From NCBI RefSeq assembly GCF_027912835.1, contig NZ_CP115768.1:930001-994000 (forward strand): a stretch of DNA of 64,000 nt. Direction: 5' to 3'. The notes beneath the pieces were generated by a model that saw only the letters and a program-made list of their open reading frames with translations, was not told where the DNA came from and did no database searches. The translations under genes and the position numbers were made by a program. Origin of the DNA: Paracoccus sediminicola (lineage in GTDB: Bacteria; Pseudomonadota; Alphaproteobacteria; Rhodobacterales; Rhodobacteraceae). Shown one piece after another: positions 8,790 through 16,382 of the stretch; within the stretch, counting starts at the first letter, position 1, and every line of letters begins with the position of its first letter.

Positions 8790-9134
8790 TTAGAACGGCA
8801 GCTTCATATCCGCGGGAAGCCCCAGTTCCTGCGTGATCCGGCCCATTTCGGACTGCGCCTTTTCATGGGCGCGGCGCTGCGCATCCTTGATCGCGGCCAG
8901 GATCAGATCCTCGACCACCTCTTTTTCCGAGGCCACGAAGATCGAGGGGTCGATCTCCAGCCCCGTCAGCTCGCCCTTGGCGGTGGCGGTGGCCTTGACC
9001 AGCCCGGCGCCGGATTCGCCGGTCACCGTCATCTTTTCCAGCCCCTCCTGGATCTCGGCCATCTTGGACTGCATATCCTTCGCCGCGGCCATCATCTTGG
9101 CCATATCGCCAAAACCGCCCATTCCTTTAAACAT
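8790..9134 (-). CDS. ebfC: YbaB/EbfC nucleoid-associated protein
   Basis: 114-aa dimeric DNA-binding protein of the YbaB/EbfC family. The Met/Gly-rich start (MFKGMGGFGDMAKMMAAAKDM) and the core ATAKGELTGLEIDPS are characteristic. It starts 3 nt after the dnaX stop and precedes recR, the standard dnaX-ybaB-recR arrangement. Confidence 0.95.
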   Translation of the reverse strand: MFKGMGGFGDMAKMMAAAKDMQSKMAEIQEGLEKMTVTGESGAGLVKATATAKGELTGLEIDPSIFVASEKEVVEDLILAAIKDAQRRAHEKAQSEMGRITQELGLPADMKLPF

Positions 9135-9137
9135 CGT

Positions 9138-11006
9138 CTACTCCTCGTCCTCGAAAGGGTCCCACTCCTCGGCCTCGGCGACCGGGACGGTTCCGTCATC
9201 ATGCATGGCGCCCGGCCGCTCCGCGGGGACGTCTGTCTCGTCAGTTTCCGGCGGCGCGACCTTGCGCGCCGCGATCAGCTTCGCGCCGGGAAAGGCCTTC
9301 AGCGCGGACTGCACGACCGGATGCGCCTCGGCGCGGGCAAGGGCCTCGGCCTGTGCTTCGGCGCGGGTCTCGGCCACGGTCGGCCCGCCGCCCTCGTTCA
9401 CCACGGTCACGGCCCAGCGCTGCCCTTCCGTCCAGCCGCGCAGCCGCTCGGCCAGCCGCGCCGCCATGTCGCGCGGCGCGTCTTCGGTGGGCTGGAACTC
9501 GATCCGGCCCGGGCTGTAGCGCGCCAGGCGGAGATGGTTTTCCACCATAATCAACAGCGGCATGTCCCGCATCCGCCGGATCAGCGCCAGCACGCTGTCG
9601 AAATCGGGATAGGACGCGACGAGCGATTCGGGCGCCTCCGCCAGTGCCGGAACACGGGCCTGCATATGTCCGCCGCTGCGGCTGGAAAATCCGCCCTGCG
9701 CCGGCTGCCCGGCATGGGCTTGGGAGGCTTGCGCCATGGCAGGGGCCGTGGCGGGGGCAGGGGTGCCGCCCGCACCAAGCCGCGCCGTCGCACCGCCGCC
9801 GGATGCACCATTCGGGCCGGGCCGGCTCAGCTCTCCGGCGGCCTGCGCCGACTGGATCTTGCGGATCAGCGCTTCGGGATCGGGCAGATCGGCGACATGG
9901 GTCAGCCGGATCACCGCCATCTCGGCGGCCATCATCGCATTCGGCGCGGCAGAGACCTCGTCCAGCGCTTTCAGCAGCATCTGCCACAGCCGGGTCAGCG
10001 CGCGCATCGGCACCTGTTCGGCCAGCGCCACGCCGCGATTGCGCTCATCCGGCGAAATCGTCGGATCGTCGAGCGCGTCCGGCGTGATCTTGATGACCGA
10101 CAGCCAATGGGTAATTTCGGCCAGATCGCGCAGCACGGCGACCGGATCGGCCCCATCGGCATATTGCGCCTGCAACTCGGCCAGAGCCTGCGCCGCATCG
10201 CCGCGAAGAACCATCTCGAACAGGTCGATGACCCGCCCGCGATCGGCGAGGCCCAACATGGCGCGCACCTGGTCCGCCGTCGTCTCGCCCGCACCGTGGC
10301 TGATCGCCTGATCGAGAAGCGAGGTCGCATCCCGCGCCGAGCCTTCGGCCGCACGGGTGATGAGCGCCAGAGCGTCATCGGTGATCTGCGCGGATTCGGC
10401 CTCTGCAATCCGGCGCAGAAGATCGATCATCACCTCGGGCTCGATCCGGCGCAGATCGAAACGCTGGCAGCGCGACAGCACGGTGACGGGAACCTTGCGG
10501 ATCTCGGTCGTGGCGAAGATGAATTTCACATGCGGCGGCGGTTCCTCCAGCGTCTTGAGCAGCGCGTTGAACGCACTGGTCGAGAGCATGTGCACCTCGT
10601 CGATGATATAGATCTTGTAGCGCGCCGAGGCGGCCCGGTAATGCACGCTTTCAATGATCTCGCGGATATCGCCGACGCCGGTGCGGCTTGCGGCGTCCAT
10701 CTCCAGCACATCGACATGACGCCCCTCGGAAATCGCCACGCAATGTTCGCATTGCCCGCAGGGCTCGGTGGTCGGCCCGCCTTCGCCATCGGGACCGATG
10801 CAGTTCAGCCCCTTGGCGATGATCCGCGCGGTGGTGGTTTTCCCGGTTCCGCGAATGCCGGTCATGATGAAGGCCTGCGCGATGCGGTCGGCGGCGAAGG
10901 CGTTTTTCAGCGTGCGCACCATCGCATCCTGCCCGACCAGGTCGGAGAAGGTCTCGGGCCGGTATTTCCGCGCCAGCACCTCGTAGCTCGTGTCGCTCTC
11001 GGTCAT
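9138..11006 (-). CDS. dnaX: DNA polymerase III subunits gamma and tau
   Basis: 622-aa clamp-loader ATPase. N-terminal domain: RKYRPETFSDLVGQ, Walker A GIRGTGKTTTARI (about 49-61), a zinc module (C...PCGQCEHC), Walker B IIDEVHML and the SRC sensor motif LSRCQRF. The C-terminal third has an Ala/Gly/Pro linker and a domain for binding the polymerase alpha subunit. The acidic end (EEWDPFEDEE) fits alphaproteobacterial tau. The gamma form, if made, would need frameshifting or proteolysis; I did not identify a slippery site. Confidence 0.97.
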   Translation of the reverse strand: MTESDTSYEVLARKYRPETFSDLVGQDAMVRTLKNAFAADRIAQAFIMTGIRGTGKTTTARIIAKGLNCIGPDGEGGPTTEPCGQCEHCVAISEGRHVDVLEMDAASRTGVGDIREIIESVHYRAASARYKIYIIDEVHMLSTSAFNALLKTLEEPPPHVKFIFATTEIRKVPVTVLSRCQRFDLRRIEPEVMIDLLRRIAEAESAQITDDALALITRAAEGSARDATSLLDQAISHGAGETTADQVRAMLGLADRGRVIDLFEMVLRGDAAQALAELQAQYADGADPVAVLRDLAEITHWLSVIKITPDALDDPTISPDERNRGVALAEQVPMRALTRLWQMLLKALDEVSAAPNAMMAAEMAVIRLTHVADLPDPEALIRKIQSAQAAGELSRPGPNGASGGGATARLGAGGTPAPATAPAMAQASQAHAGQPAQGGFSSRSGGHMQARVPALAEAPESLVASYPDFDSVLALIRRMRDMPLLIMVENHLRLARYSPGRIEFQPTEDAPRDMAARLAERLRGWTEGQRWAVTVVNEGGGPTVAETRAEAQAEALARAEAHPVVQSALKAFPGAKLIAARKVAPPETDETDVPAERPGAMHDDGTVPVAEAEEWDPFEDEE

Positions 11007-11139
11007 TCTGCCTCTTTGGTTAAGCCTTCTTAGCCACAGTCAGAGCAGGCCACAACCGTTCCGGCGCGTGCGGATATGGGGCAGGGATCGGCGGGATAGA
11101 TCGAATTGGAACGATCGCTTTCTTGCCGGGAGTTGTTCT

Positions 11140-11154
11140 GAACAATACAAGAAC
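11140..11154 (-). promoter_or_regulatory. LexA-type SOS box upstream of dnaX
   Basis: The minus strand reads GTTC-TTGTATT-GTTC, an exact match to the alphaproteobacterial LexA consensus GTTC-N7-GTTC. An overlapping odd palindrome (TTGTTC/GAACAA, 11133-11145 on the plus strand) adds a third half-site. The box is 134 nt upstream of dnaX and faces the dnaX-ebfC-recR operon. LexA binding is inferred. Confidence 0.6.
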
Positions 11155-11251
11155 ATTATTGCTCGGGTCATGATGGAGGGATGGATGAAGCACGGGCGAC
11201 GCGACGACACTGGGCCTGCTCAGGGGAGTTGCAATGGCGATGTGCGGGAAA

Positions 11252-11351
11252 GGTGAGAGGCTGGACAGCGACCCGAACGGAATTCGTTGCGGCTGCTTCC
11301 TTCCGGACCTGACCGGGTTGGCGAAGCGTTCGCCCGCGCCAACCTCTCACC
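11252..11351 (-). ncRNA. ffs: 4.5S signal recognition particle RNA (small bacterial type)
   Basis: The minus strand contains the invariant SRP RNA core GTCAGGTCCGGAAGGAAGCA, which forms the Ffh-binding internal loops and GGAA tetraloop. The ends GGTGAGAGG and CCTCTCACC pair perfectly, giving a 100-nt hairpin like E. coli 4.5S RNA. It lies upstream of dnaX, pointing the same way, and its protein partner Ffh is encoded 4 kb away. Confidence 0.95.
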
Positions 11352-11354
11352 GGC

Positions 11355-11383
11355 TAGATAGGGGGCATGGCGCGGCGATGCAA
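11355..11383 (-). promoter_or_regulatory. Sigma-70 type promoter of ffs
   Basis: On the minus strand TTGCAT (11383-11378) and TATCTA (11360-11355) are separated by exactly 17 nt and end a few bases before the 5' end of ffs. Good spacing and position for a stable-RNA promoter. Confidence 0.65.
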
Positions 11384-11524
11384 CCCCTTGCCAGGGTGCG
11401 GGGCCGTGGGAAGGGGTTGGGAAAGATGCCAGAGCAGTGCGATACGGCCGGCCGAGGTCGGGCATGCCGGCGAAACCGGGCGGTGGACCGGGGTCAGAGG
11501 ACGGGCACGGTGCCGGATCGCGGC

Positions 11525-13390
11525 TTAGAACCCCAGCGTCAGACGCTGGAAGCCGGAATCGCTTCGCGCGACCTCCAACACCGGCACGGGGCAGTCCGCG
11601 GGGATCGCCTCTGGCGCGGTGTCGAACCAGACGCGGGTGCCGGGCGGGGCCGTCAGTGTAAAAAATTGCGCCGTGCCGGGGCGGCGGATCGTGGCACCGG
11701 TCAGATGCCGCGCCACGATGTCGCGGACGCGAATTCGCGCCTCCGGGGGCAAGACGCAGCGCCGCCCCGAGGTCAGCGGCGCATAAAGCGGCCAGCCGCT
11801 CATCCGGTAGCTGTTGGTGGCCAGCAGGAACAGGTCATGATCGCCCATCGCGCGTCCGGCATGGCGCAGATTGCGGATCCGGCCCGGCCCGCCGCGATGC
11901 TGCCCGGTGACGTCGAAAGAAGGGGGCGCGCCGAGGTCGATCTGGTAATCCAGCCCTGCGATGATGTCGAACTGGAAGCCGGGAAGGTCGCGGTCGATCA
12001 GCGGTCCGGCCGGTTGCGCCCCTTGCGGTCCTGTCGCGTCGGCGGTCGCTTCGCCGGGAAGATGGCGGAACAGAGAGGCCGCCCGCTCCAGCCATTCGCG
12101 GATCTCTGCCCCGGAGAGCCTGATCGCGGCGAGGTGATTCGTGAATGGATACAGCACCGACAGATCTGCCCGCCGCACCGGCCCGGCGGGGATCGAGACG
12201 AAGTGGTCCGGTCCGCCGCGCCCGCCGGTGCGGAACGGCGCGAATGCGGTAAGCAGCGGCATCCCGCGCTGCGGCATCGCCTCGTCGATATGCGCGCGCA
12301 GCGCCGCCTCGATGAGCCGCAGCCCCGGATCCGCGCCGAGCAGGGCGTAATGGCTGGACAGCGGCGCCGAGATTTCGCCGATCGGCGCGTTCAGCCTTGC
12401 CTCGGCATCCGCCCGCAGCATGATGGCGCTATGCGGAAAGGCCGGGCAGGGGGTGTCCGCGGCCTTCAGCACCTCGGCGCGGTCGCAGTCGACCCGCCAG
12501 GATCCGGCCCGCCCCGAAAGGCGCAGCGTGACCGCCGCCAGATGAGAACCGCCGAACCCGGCCTTGATGATCGGCGCGGCACCTCCGGTCGCGGCGCGGA
12601 CCATCACCTCATGCGTATGACCCGCGATCACCGCGTCGATGCCGGGCAGTTCGGCGATCGCACCGGCGGCGTTCTCGGCGCGATAGCCATTGCCGCTGCC
12701 ATGCCCGCCATGGCTGAGCGCCACGATGACATCCGCCCCCTGCGCACGCAGGCTGGACACGGCGCGCCGCGCGGCATCCACGACGTCATCGGTGCGCAGG
12801 AATTGCGACAGCCCCGCCTCCCAGTCGACGGTCTGAGGCGGCAGCACGCCGAACACCCCGACCCTGACCGGCTGGATGCGGCCCTCGTTGTCGTGCATTT
12901 CACGGTCGAGCAGCACCGTCTCCTGCCACAGTGCCGGGCCGTCGATCAGCCCGGCATTGGCCAGCGTCACCGGGTATTCCGCGTCGCGCAGCACCCGGCG
13001 CAAAAACGGCACCCCATGCGAGAAATCGTGATTGCCAAGCGTCGCCGCATCGAAGCCGAGCCGGTTCAGCGCAGCGATCGCCGGATGCAGATCGCAGCGC
13101 CCGAGCCCGCCGCGCGCCAGCTCGTCGGCCAGCGGCGTTCCCTCGATCAGATCGCCATTGTCGAAAAGCAGCAGATTGGATGCCGTCTCCCGCTCTGCCG
13201 CGATCAGCGGGGCGAGCCGCGCCAACCCACCCGTCCCCGGCTCATCCCCGAGCCGCATATGGAGGTCGGTGGTGGCCAGGATGCGCAGCGAAACCACCGT
13301 GTCGCCCCGATGCGCGGGGGCGATTTCCGGCGTGCTGGCTCCGTCGGGCATTGCGCAATGGTCCGTTACTGCCGCAGGGTGGATCTGCAT
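11525..13390 (-). CDS. 2',3'-cyclic-nucleotide phosphodiesterase / 3'-nucleotidase (CpdB-like)
   Basis: Two-domain metallophosphoesterase of the 5'-nucleotidase/CpdB family. Metal motifs in order: TTDLHMRL, NGDLIEGTP, GNHDFSHG, LSHGGHG and AGHTHEV; the C-terminal half has the substrate-binding domain (ATNSYRMSGWPLY is the adenine-stacking type motif). Size (about 620 aa) fits CpdB. Oddly, no signal peptide is visible from any start: ATG 13390, ATG 13351 and TTG 13429 are all possible and none has a strong ribosome site, so location in the cell is uncertain. ATG 13390 is used here. Confidence 0.85.
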   Translation of the reverse strand: MQIHPAAVTDHCAMPDGASTPEIAPAHRGDTVVSLRILATTDLHMRLGDEPGTGGLARLAPLIAAERETASNLLLFDNGDLIEGTPLADELARGGLGRCDLHPAIAALNRLGFDAATLGNHDFSHGVPFLRRVLRDAEYPVTLANAGLIDGPALWQETVLLDREMHDNEGRIQPVRVGVFGVLPPQTVDWEAGLSQFLRTDDVVDAARRAVSSLRAQGADVIVALSHGGHGSGNGYRAENAAGAIAELPGIDAVIAGHTHEVMVRAATGGAAPIIKAGFGGSHLAAVTLRLSGRAGSWRVDCDRAEVLKAADTPCPAFPHSAIMLRADAEARLNAPIGEISAPLSSHYALLGADPGLRLIEAALRAHIDEAMPQRGMPLLTAFAPFRTGGRGGPDHFVSIPAGPVRRADLSVLYPFTNHLAAIRLSGAEIREWLERAASLFRHLPGEATADATGPQGAQPAGPLIDRDLPGFQFDIIAGLDYQIDLGAPPSFDVTGQHRGGPGRIRNLRHAGRAMGDHDLFLLATNSYRMSGWPLYAPLTSGRRCVLPPEARIRVRDIVARHLTGATIRRPGTAQFFTLTAPPGTRVWFDTAPEAIPADCPVPVLEVARSDSGFQRLTLGF

Positions 13391-13530
13391 GACGCATTCA
13401 GCGTAGGCGAACTGTCGCTTATAATACAACCCTTGATTGTATGGGGGTGGAAAAATCGATCTTCAGGAACCTTGCGGCGTTCGCTCCGGTTCTCTAACGA
13501 CTGTATTATGACGGATAACCATTTGCGATC

Positions 13531-13974
13531 ATGAAGTTCTCTACGCGAACCGATAAGGAAATCACGGCAGAACGGCTGTTCGAAGCAGTTTCGGATTTCG
13601 ACCGGATCGAGCGGATTCTGATGCGGCGGGGGCTGTCGGTGACACGGGTCAACAACGCCGCCGAGGGCGCGCGGGCCTGGGATCTGGCCTTCGACTGGCG
13701 CGGCCAGCGCCGCGAGCTGCGGTTGGTTCTGGTTCAGTTCGACCGGCCTGAGCATCTGGCGCTTTCGGGCCAGTCTGCTCCATTCGATCTTCGCATCGAC
13801 ATGAGCGTGGTGGCGCCTTCACGGCAGAAATCGCGGCTGATCTTCGAGCTTGAGGTAAAGCCGCGTCACATGCGGGCGCGGCTGGCCTTGCAGACCGCCA
13901 AGCTGGGCAAGGCGCAGATCGACCGCAAATTCGCCGAGAAGGTCCGCTCTTTCGTTGACAATGCGGTGGGCTGA
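13531..13974 (+). CDS. SRPBCC-family protein
   Basis: 147-aa single-domain protein with the START/SRPBCC ligand-pocket fold pattern: KEITAERLFEAVSDFDRIERIL at the N-terminus, a run of alternating beta strands (LDLAFDWRGQRREL and similar) and a long C-terminal helix ending in KFAEKVRSFVDNAVG. Family members bind hydrophobic ligands or act as polyketide-cyclase-like proteins; no specific ligand is evident. It is divergent from the CpdB-like gene across an AT-rich gap of about 100 nt with TATAAT-like sequences. Confidence 0.7.
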   Translation: MKFSTRTDKEITAERLFEAVSDFDRIERILMRRGLSVTRVNNAAEGARAWDLAFDWRGQRRELRLVLVQFDRPEHLALSGQSAPFDLRIDMSVVAPSRQKSRLIFELEVKPRHMRARLALQTAKLGKAQIDRKFAEKVRSFVDNAVG

Positions 13975-14001
13975 AGAGCGCCTTCCACAAAGTGTCGGGT
14001 T

Positions 14002-14673
14002 TCAGCGCGCGGTGGCGACAAAGCGGATAACGGATGAATGCAGGGCAGCGCCGCTCTGCCCGAGACGCGACAGGTCTGGGTCGGCGGCGGCTCTGGGCCC
14101 GGCTGCGATGTCCGGACGAAGGCTGACCCGTTGTTTCCGCATCGAAGCGCCTGAGCGGGGTGTTGCGGCGGTCGTCGCCGCGGTCGCGGCAACTGCGTTC
14201 CGGGGCGCGAGGGGCCGCATTCCGATCTTTTCAGCAACACGGATCGAGGCGTGATTCGCCGCCGCGATCCCGGCCACGATTCGGGGCAGGGCAAGATCGC
14301 CCAGCCCGTGATCCAGCACCAGACGCGCCGCTTCTCTGGCATAGCCACGCCCCCATGCGGCGCGGATGAAGCGCCAGCCGATCTCGATATCGGGGCCTTT
14401 CGCATCCTCGGGGATCAGCAGCACCCAACCGAGAAATCGATCCGGCGCGCTGCGCGCAAAGACCGACCAATAGCCCAGCCCCGGCCCGTAATCGGACGTG
14501 ATCCGCGTGCGGAGGAAGGCGACGTGCAGCTCTGGATCGGCCCAAGGGCCGGGAATATGGCGCGTCACCTCGGGGTCGCGATCCATCGCCAGACAGGCAT
14601 CGTAATCGCGCAGGGTCCGGGGACGCAGCCAAAGCCGCTCGCTGCGGAATTCGGGCAGCGCGGCGCCTGTCAC
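14002..14673 (-). CDS. GNAT N-acetyltransferase with divergent C-terminus
   Basis: RimJ/RimL-type acetyltransferase: FRSERLWLRPRTLRDYDACL at the start, IEIGWRFIRAAWGRGYAREAARL (acetyl-CoA region, quoted only in part by key residues RGYAREA) and NHASIRVAEKIGMRPL. The GTG at 14673, 17 nt after the pheA stop, is used; an upstream in-frame ATG at 14754 would overlap pheA. After GMRPL the tail is an unusual 55-residue Ala/Arg-rich stretch, where relatives normally end in a short strand, so a frameshift near the end is possible. Confidence 0.7.
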   Translation of the reverse strand: MTGAALPEFRSERLWLRPRTLRDYDACLAMDRDPEVTRHIPGPWADPELHVAFLRTRITSDYGPGLGYWSVFARSAPDRFLGWVLLIPEDAKGPDIEIGWRFIRAAWGRGYAREAARLVLDHGLGDLALPRIVAGIAAANHASIRVAEKIGMRPLAPRNAVAATAATTAATPRSGASMRKQRVSLRPDIAAGPRAAADPDLSRLGQSGAALHSSVIRFVATAR

Positions 14674-14689
14674 CTCACCGCGCAGCGGA

Positions 14690-15568
14690 TCAGCCCCGGC
14701 GATTGCGCAGCTGTTCGGCGCGCAGCGGATCGGCGGGATAGACGCCAAGCACATTCAGCATCGAGGTGAAATAGCGCAGCTCGTCCAGGGCGCGGCGGAC
14801 ATTGGCGTCCTCGGGATGGCCTTCGATATCGGCATAGAACTGCGTCGCGGTGAACACCCCGTCGACCATGTAGCTTTCCAGCTTGGTCATGTTCACCCCG
14901 TTCGTCGCAAAGCCACCCATCGCCTTGTAAAGCGCGGCGGGAATGTTGCGGACGCGGAAGACGAAGCTGGTCAGCATGCCCTCCTCGCCCGCACGGTTCG
15001 GGCGGCGGGCGTGATCGGGCTCACGCGCCATGATGAGAAACCGGGTGGTGTTGTTCTGGCGGTCCTCGATCTGGTCGGCGAGGCGGTTCAGCCCGTAGAT
15101 CTCGCCCGCGAGCGGCGCGGCCAGTGCGGCAATATGACGCTCTGCGCCTTCCGAGACGATTTTCGCCGATCCGGCGGTGTCGGCGCCGATCCGCCCGCGT
15201 ATATCGTGGCGGCGCAGGAAATCGCGGCATTGGCCGAGCAGCACGGTGTGGCTCATCGCCTCGGAGACGTCCTCCAGCCTGACGCCGGGTTTGGCCAGCA
15301 GGCTGATATGAACGCGCACAAAGGCTTCGTCGATGATGTGAAGGCCGGATTCGGGCAGCAGGTGATGGATATCCGCCACGCGCCCATAGGTAGAGTTTTC
15401 GACCGGCAGCATGGCCAGCTCGGCCTGACCCGAGCGCACCGCCTCGATCACGTCCTCGAAGGTGCGGCAAGGCAGCGCCTCCAGCTCGGGGCGGGCATCG
15501 CGGCAGGCCTGATGGCTATAGGCGCCGGGCTCGCCCTGAAAGGCGATAAGGTTGCTTGCGTCGGTCAT
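14690..15568 (-). CDS. pheA: Prephenate dehydratase
   Basis: 292-aa monofunctional prephenate dehydratase: prephenate to phenylpyruvate in Phe synthesis. The catalytic domain starts IAFQGEPGAYSHQAC and includes VENSTYGRV and NNTTRFLIM; an ACT regulatory domain follows (SFVFRVRNIPAALYKAM and LESYMV), the Phe-binding feedback domain. MTDASN at 15568 has AAGGAAA upstream; longer in-frame versions lack family support. The mutase activity is supplied by the separate AroQ at 4.7 kb. Confidence 0.95.
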   Translation of the reverse strand: MTDASNLIAFQGEPGAYSHQACRDARPELEALPCRTFEDVIEAVRSGQAELAMLPVENSTYGRVADIHHLLPESGLHIIDEAFVRVHISLLAKPGVRLEDVSEAMSHTVLLGQCRDFLRRHDIRGRIGADTAGSAKIVSEGAERHIAALAAPLAGEIYGLNRLADQIEDRQNNTTRFLIMAREPDHARRPNRAGEEGMLTSFVFRVRNIPAALYKAMGGFATNGVNMTKLESYMVDGVFTATQFYADIEGHPEDANVRRALDELRYFTSMLNVLGVYPADPLRAEQLRNRRG

Positions 15569-15615
15569 CTTTCGTTTTCCTTGCCGCAGATCGGCGATTG
15601 ACGGCCAACTATACC

Positions 15616-15645
15616 TTGAACAGGCTGAAAGAAAGCGGATAGATA
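15616..15645 (+). promoter_or_regulatory. Candidate promoter of cycM
   Basis: TTGAAC and TAGATA separated by 18 nt, 39 nt upstream of the cytochrome start codon. It lies in the divergent pheA-cycM gap. Sequence match only. Confidence 0.4.
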
Positions 15646-15683
15646 CGGCGTGAAATTTGAACACTACCTAGCGGGGACGGCAA

Positions 15684-16226
15684 ATGTTCGACACCATGAC
15701 CATCACCAAGGCGGCCGGCGCGCTGATTGGATCCTTGCTGGCGCTGCTGCTGCTGTTCTGGGCGGCCACCGGGCTGTATCATGTCGGCCCGCCCGGCGGC
15801 GCGGATCATGGTGAGGGCGAGGAGGTCGCGCAGGCCTATTCGATCCCCGTCGAGAATGCCGGCGGCGGCGAGGCCGAGGCCGAGGAAGAGATCGATTTCG
15901 AGGCGCTGATGGCCGCTGCCGATCCTGCCGCGGGTGAGCGCGTCTTTGGCAAGTGCCGGTCCTGCCACAAGCTGGATGGCTCGGACGGGATCGGGCCGCA
16001 TCTGAACGGCGTGATGGGCCGTGCGGTGGCCAGCGTCAGCGGTTTTGCCTATTCCGATCCCATGGTCGCCCATGCCGACGAGGCGCCGGAATGGACGCCC
16101 GAGGCGATGCAGGTGTTCCTGGCCGACCCGCGCGGCGTGGTGTCCGGCACCAAGATGACTTTCGCCGGCCTGCCCGAGGCGGAAGACCGCGCCAATCTGA
16201 TCGCCTATCTTCAAGAGCAGCCGTAA
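15684..16226 (+). CDS. cycM: Membrane-anchored cytochrome c552 (CycM type)
   Basis: 180-aa class I cytochrome c held in the inner membrane by an uncleaved N-terminal helix (about 8-30), with an acidic Gly/Glu spacer (35-72) and a periplasmic haem domain. Haem is bound by CRSCH (91-95) and the distal ligand is probably Met158 in GTKMTF. The architecture is that of Paracoccus cytochrome c552, which carries electrons from the bc1 complex to the aa3 oxidase. A strong terminator follows 25 nt after the stop, so it is monocistronic. Confidence 0.9.
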   Translation: MFDTMTITKAAGALIGSLLALLLLFWAATGLYHVGPPGGADHGEGEEVAQAYSIPVENAGGGEAEAEEEIDFEALMAAADPAAGERVFGKCRSCHKLDGSDGIGPHLNGVMGRAVASVSGFAYSDPMVAHADEAPEWTPEAMQVFLADPRGVVSGTKMTFAGLPEAEDRANLIAYLQEQP

Positions 16227-16251
16227 TTCTCGTCTCGAGCGGTGCAACGCG

Positions 16252-16280
16252 ACGCCCGGTCCCTCTGGCCGGGCGTTTTT
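16252..16280 (+). terminator. Rho-independent terminator after cycM
   Basis: ACGCCCGG (16252-16259) pairs with CCGGGCGT (16269-16276), followed by TTTT. An outer GCAACG/CGTTGC pair extends it. Confidence 0.88.
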
Positions 16281-16382
16281 CGTTGCGCGCGGCGGCGAAG
16301 CCGGGTCGTTCACGAAATCGCGGATTGATCCGAATGCGGCGGGCGGCGTAGCGTGACGGGCAGGACAACGCACAGGAATGCC

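Noticed and set aside
7932..11033. A 1,033-codon open frame on the plus strand opposite dnaX-ebfC-recR
   Set aside because: It is the high-GC antisense shadow of three certain genes: Arg/His/Gly-rich, no domain, no ribosome site.
11168..11350. Open frames across 11168-11350 that might be small proteins
   Set aside because: The segment is the SRP RNA gene; perfect terminal pairing and the invariant GGAAGGAAGCA core explain it.
11234..13534. A 766-codon plus-strand frame across ffs and the CpdB-like gene
   Set aside because: It crosses a structured RNA gene and is antisense to a well-supported enzyme.
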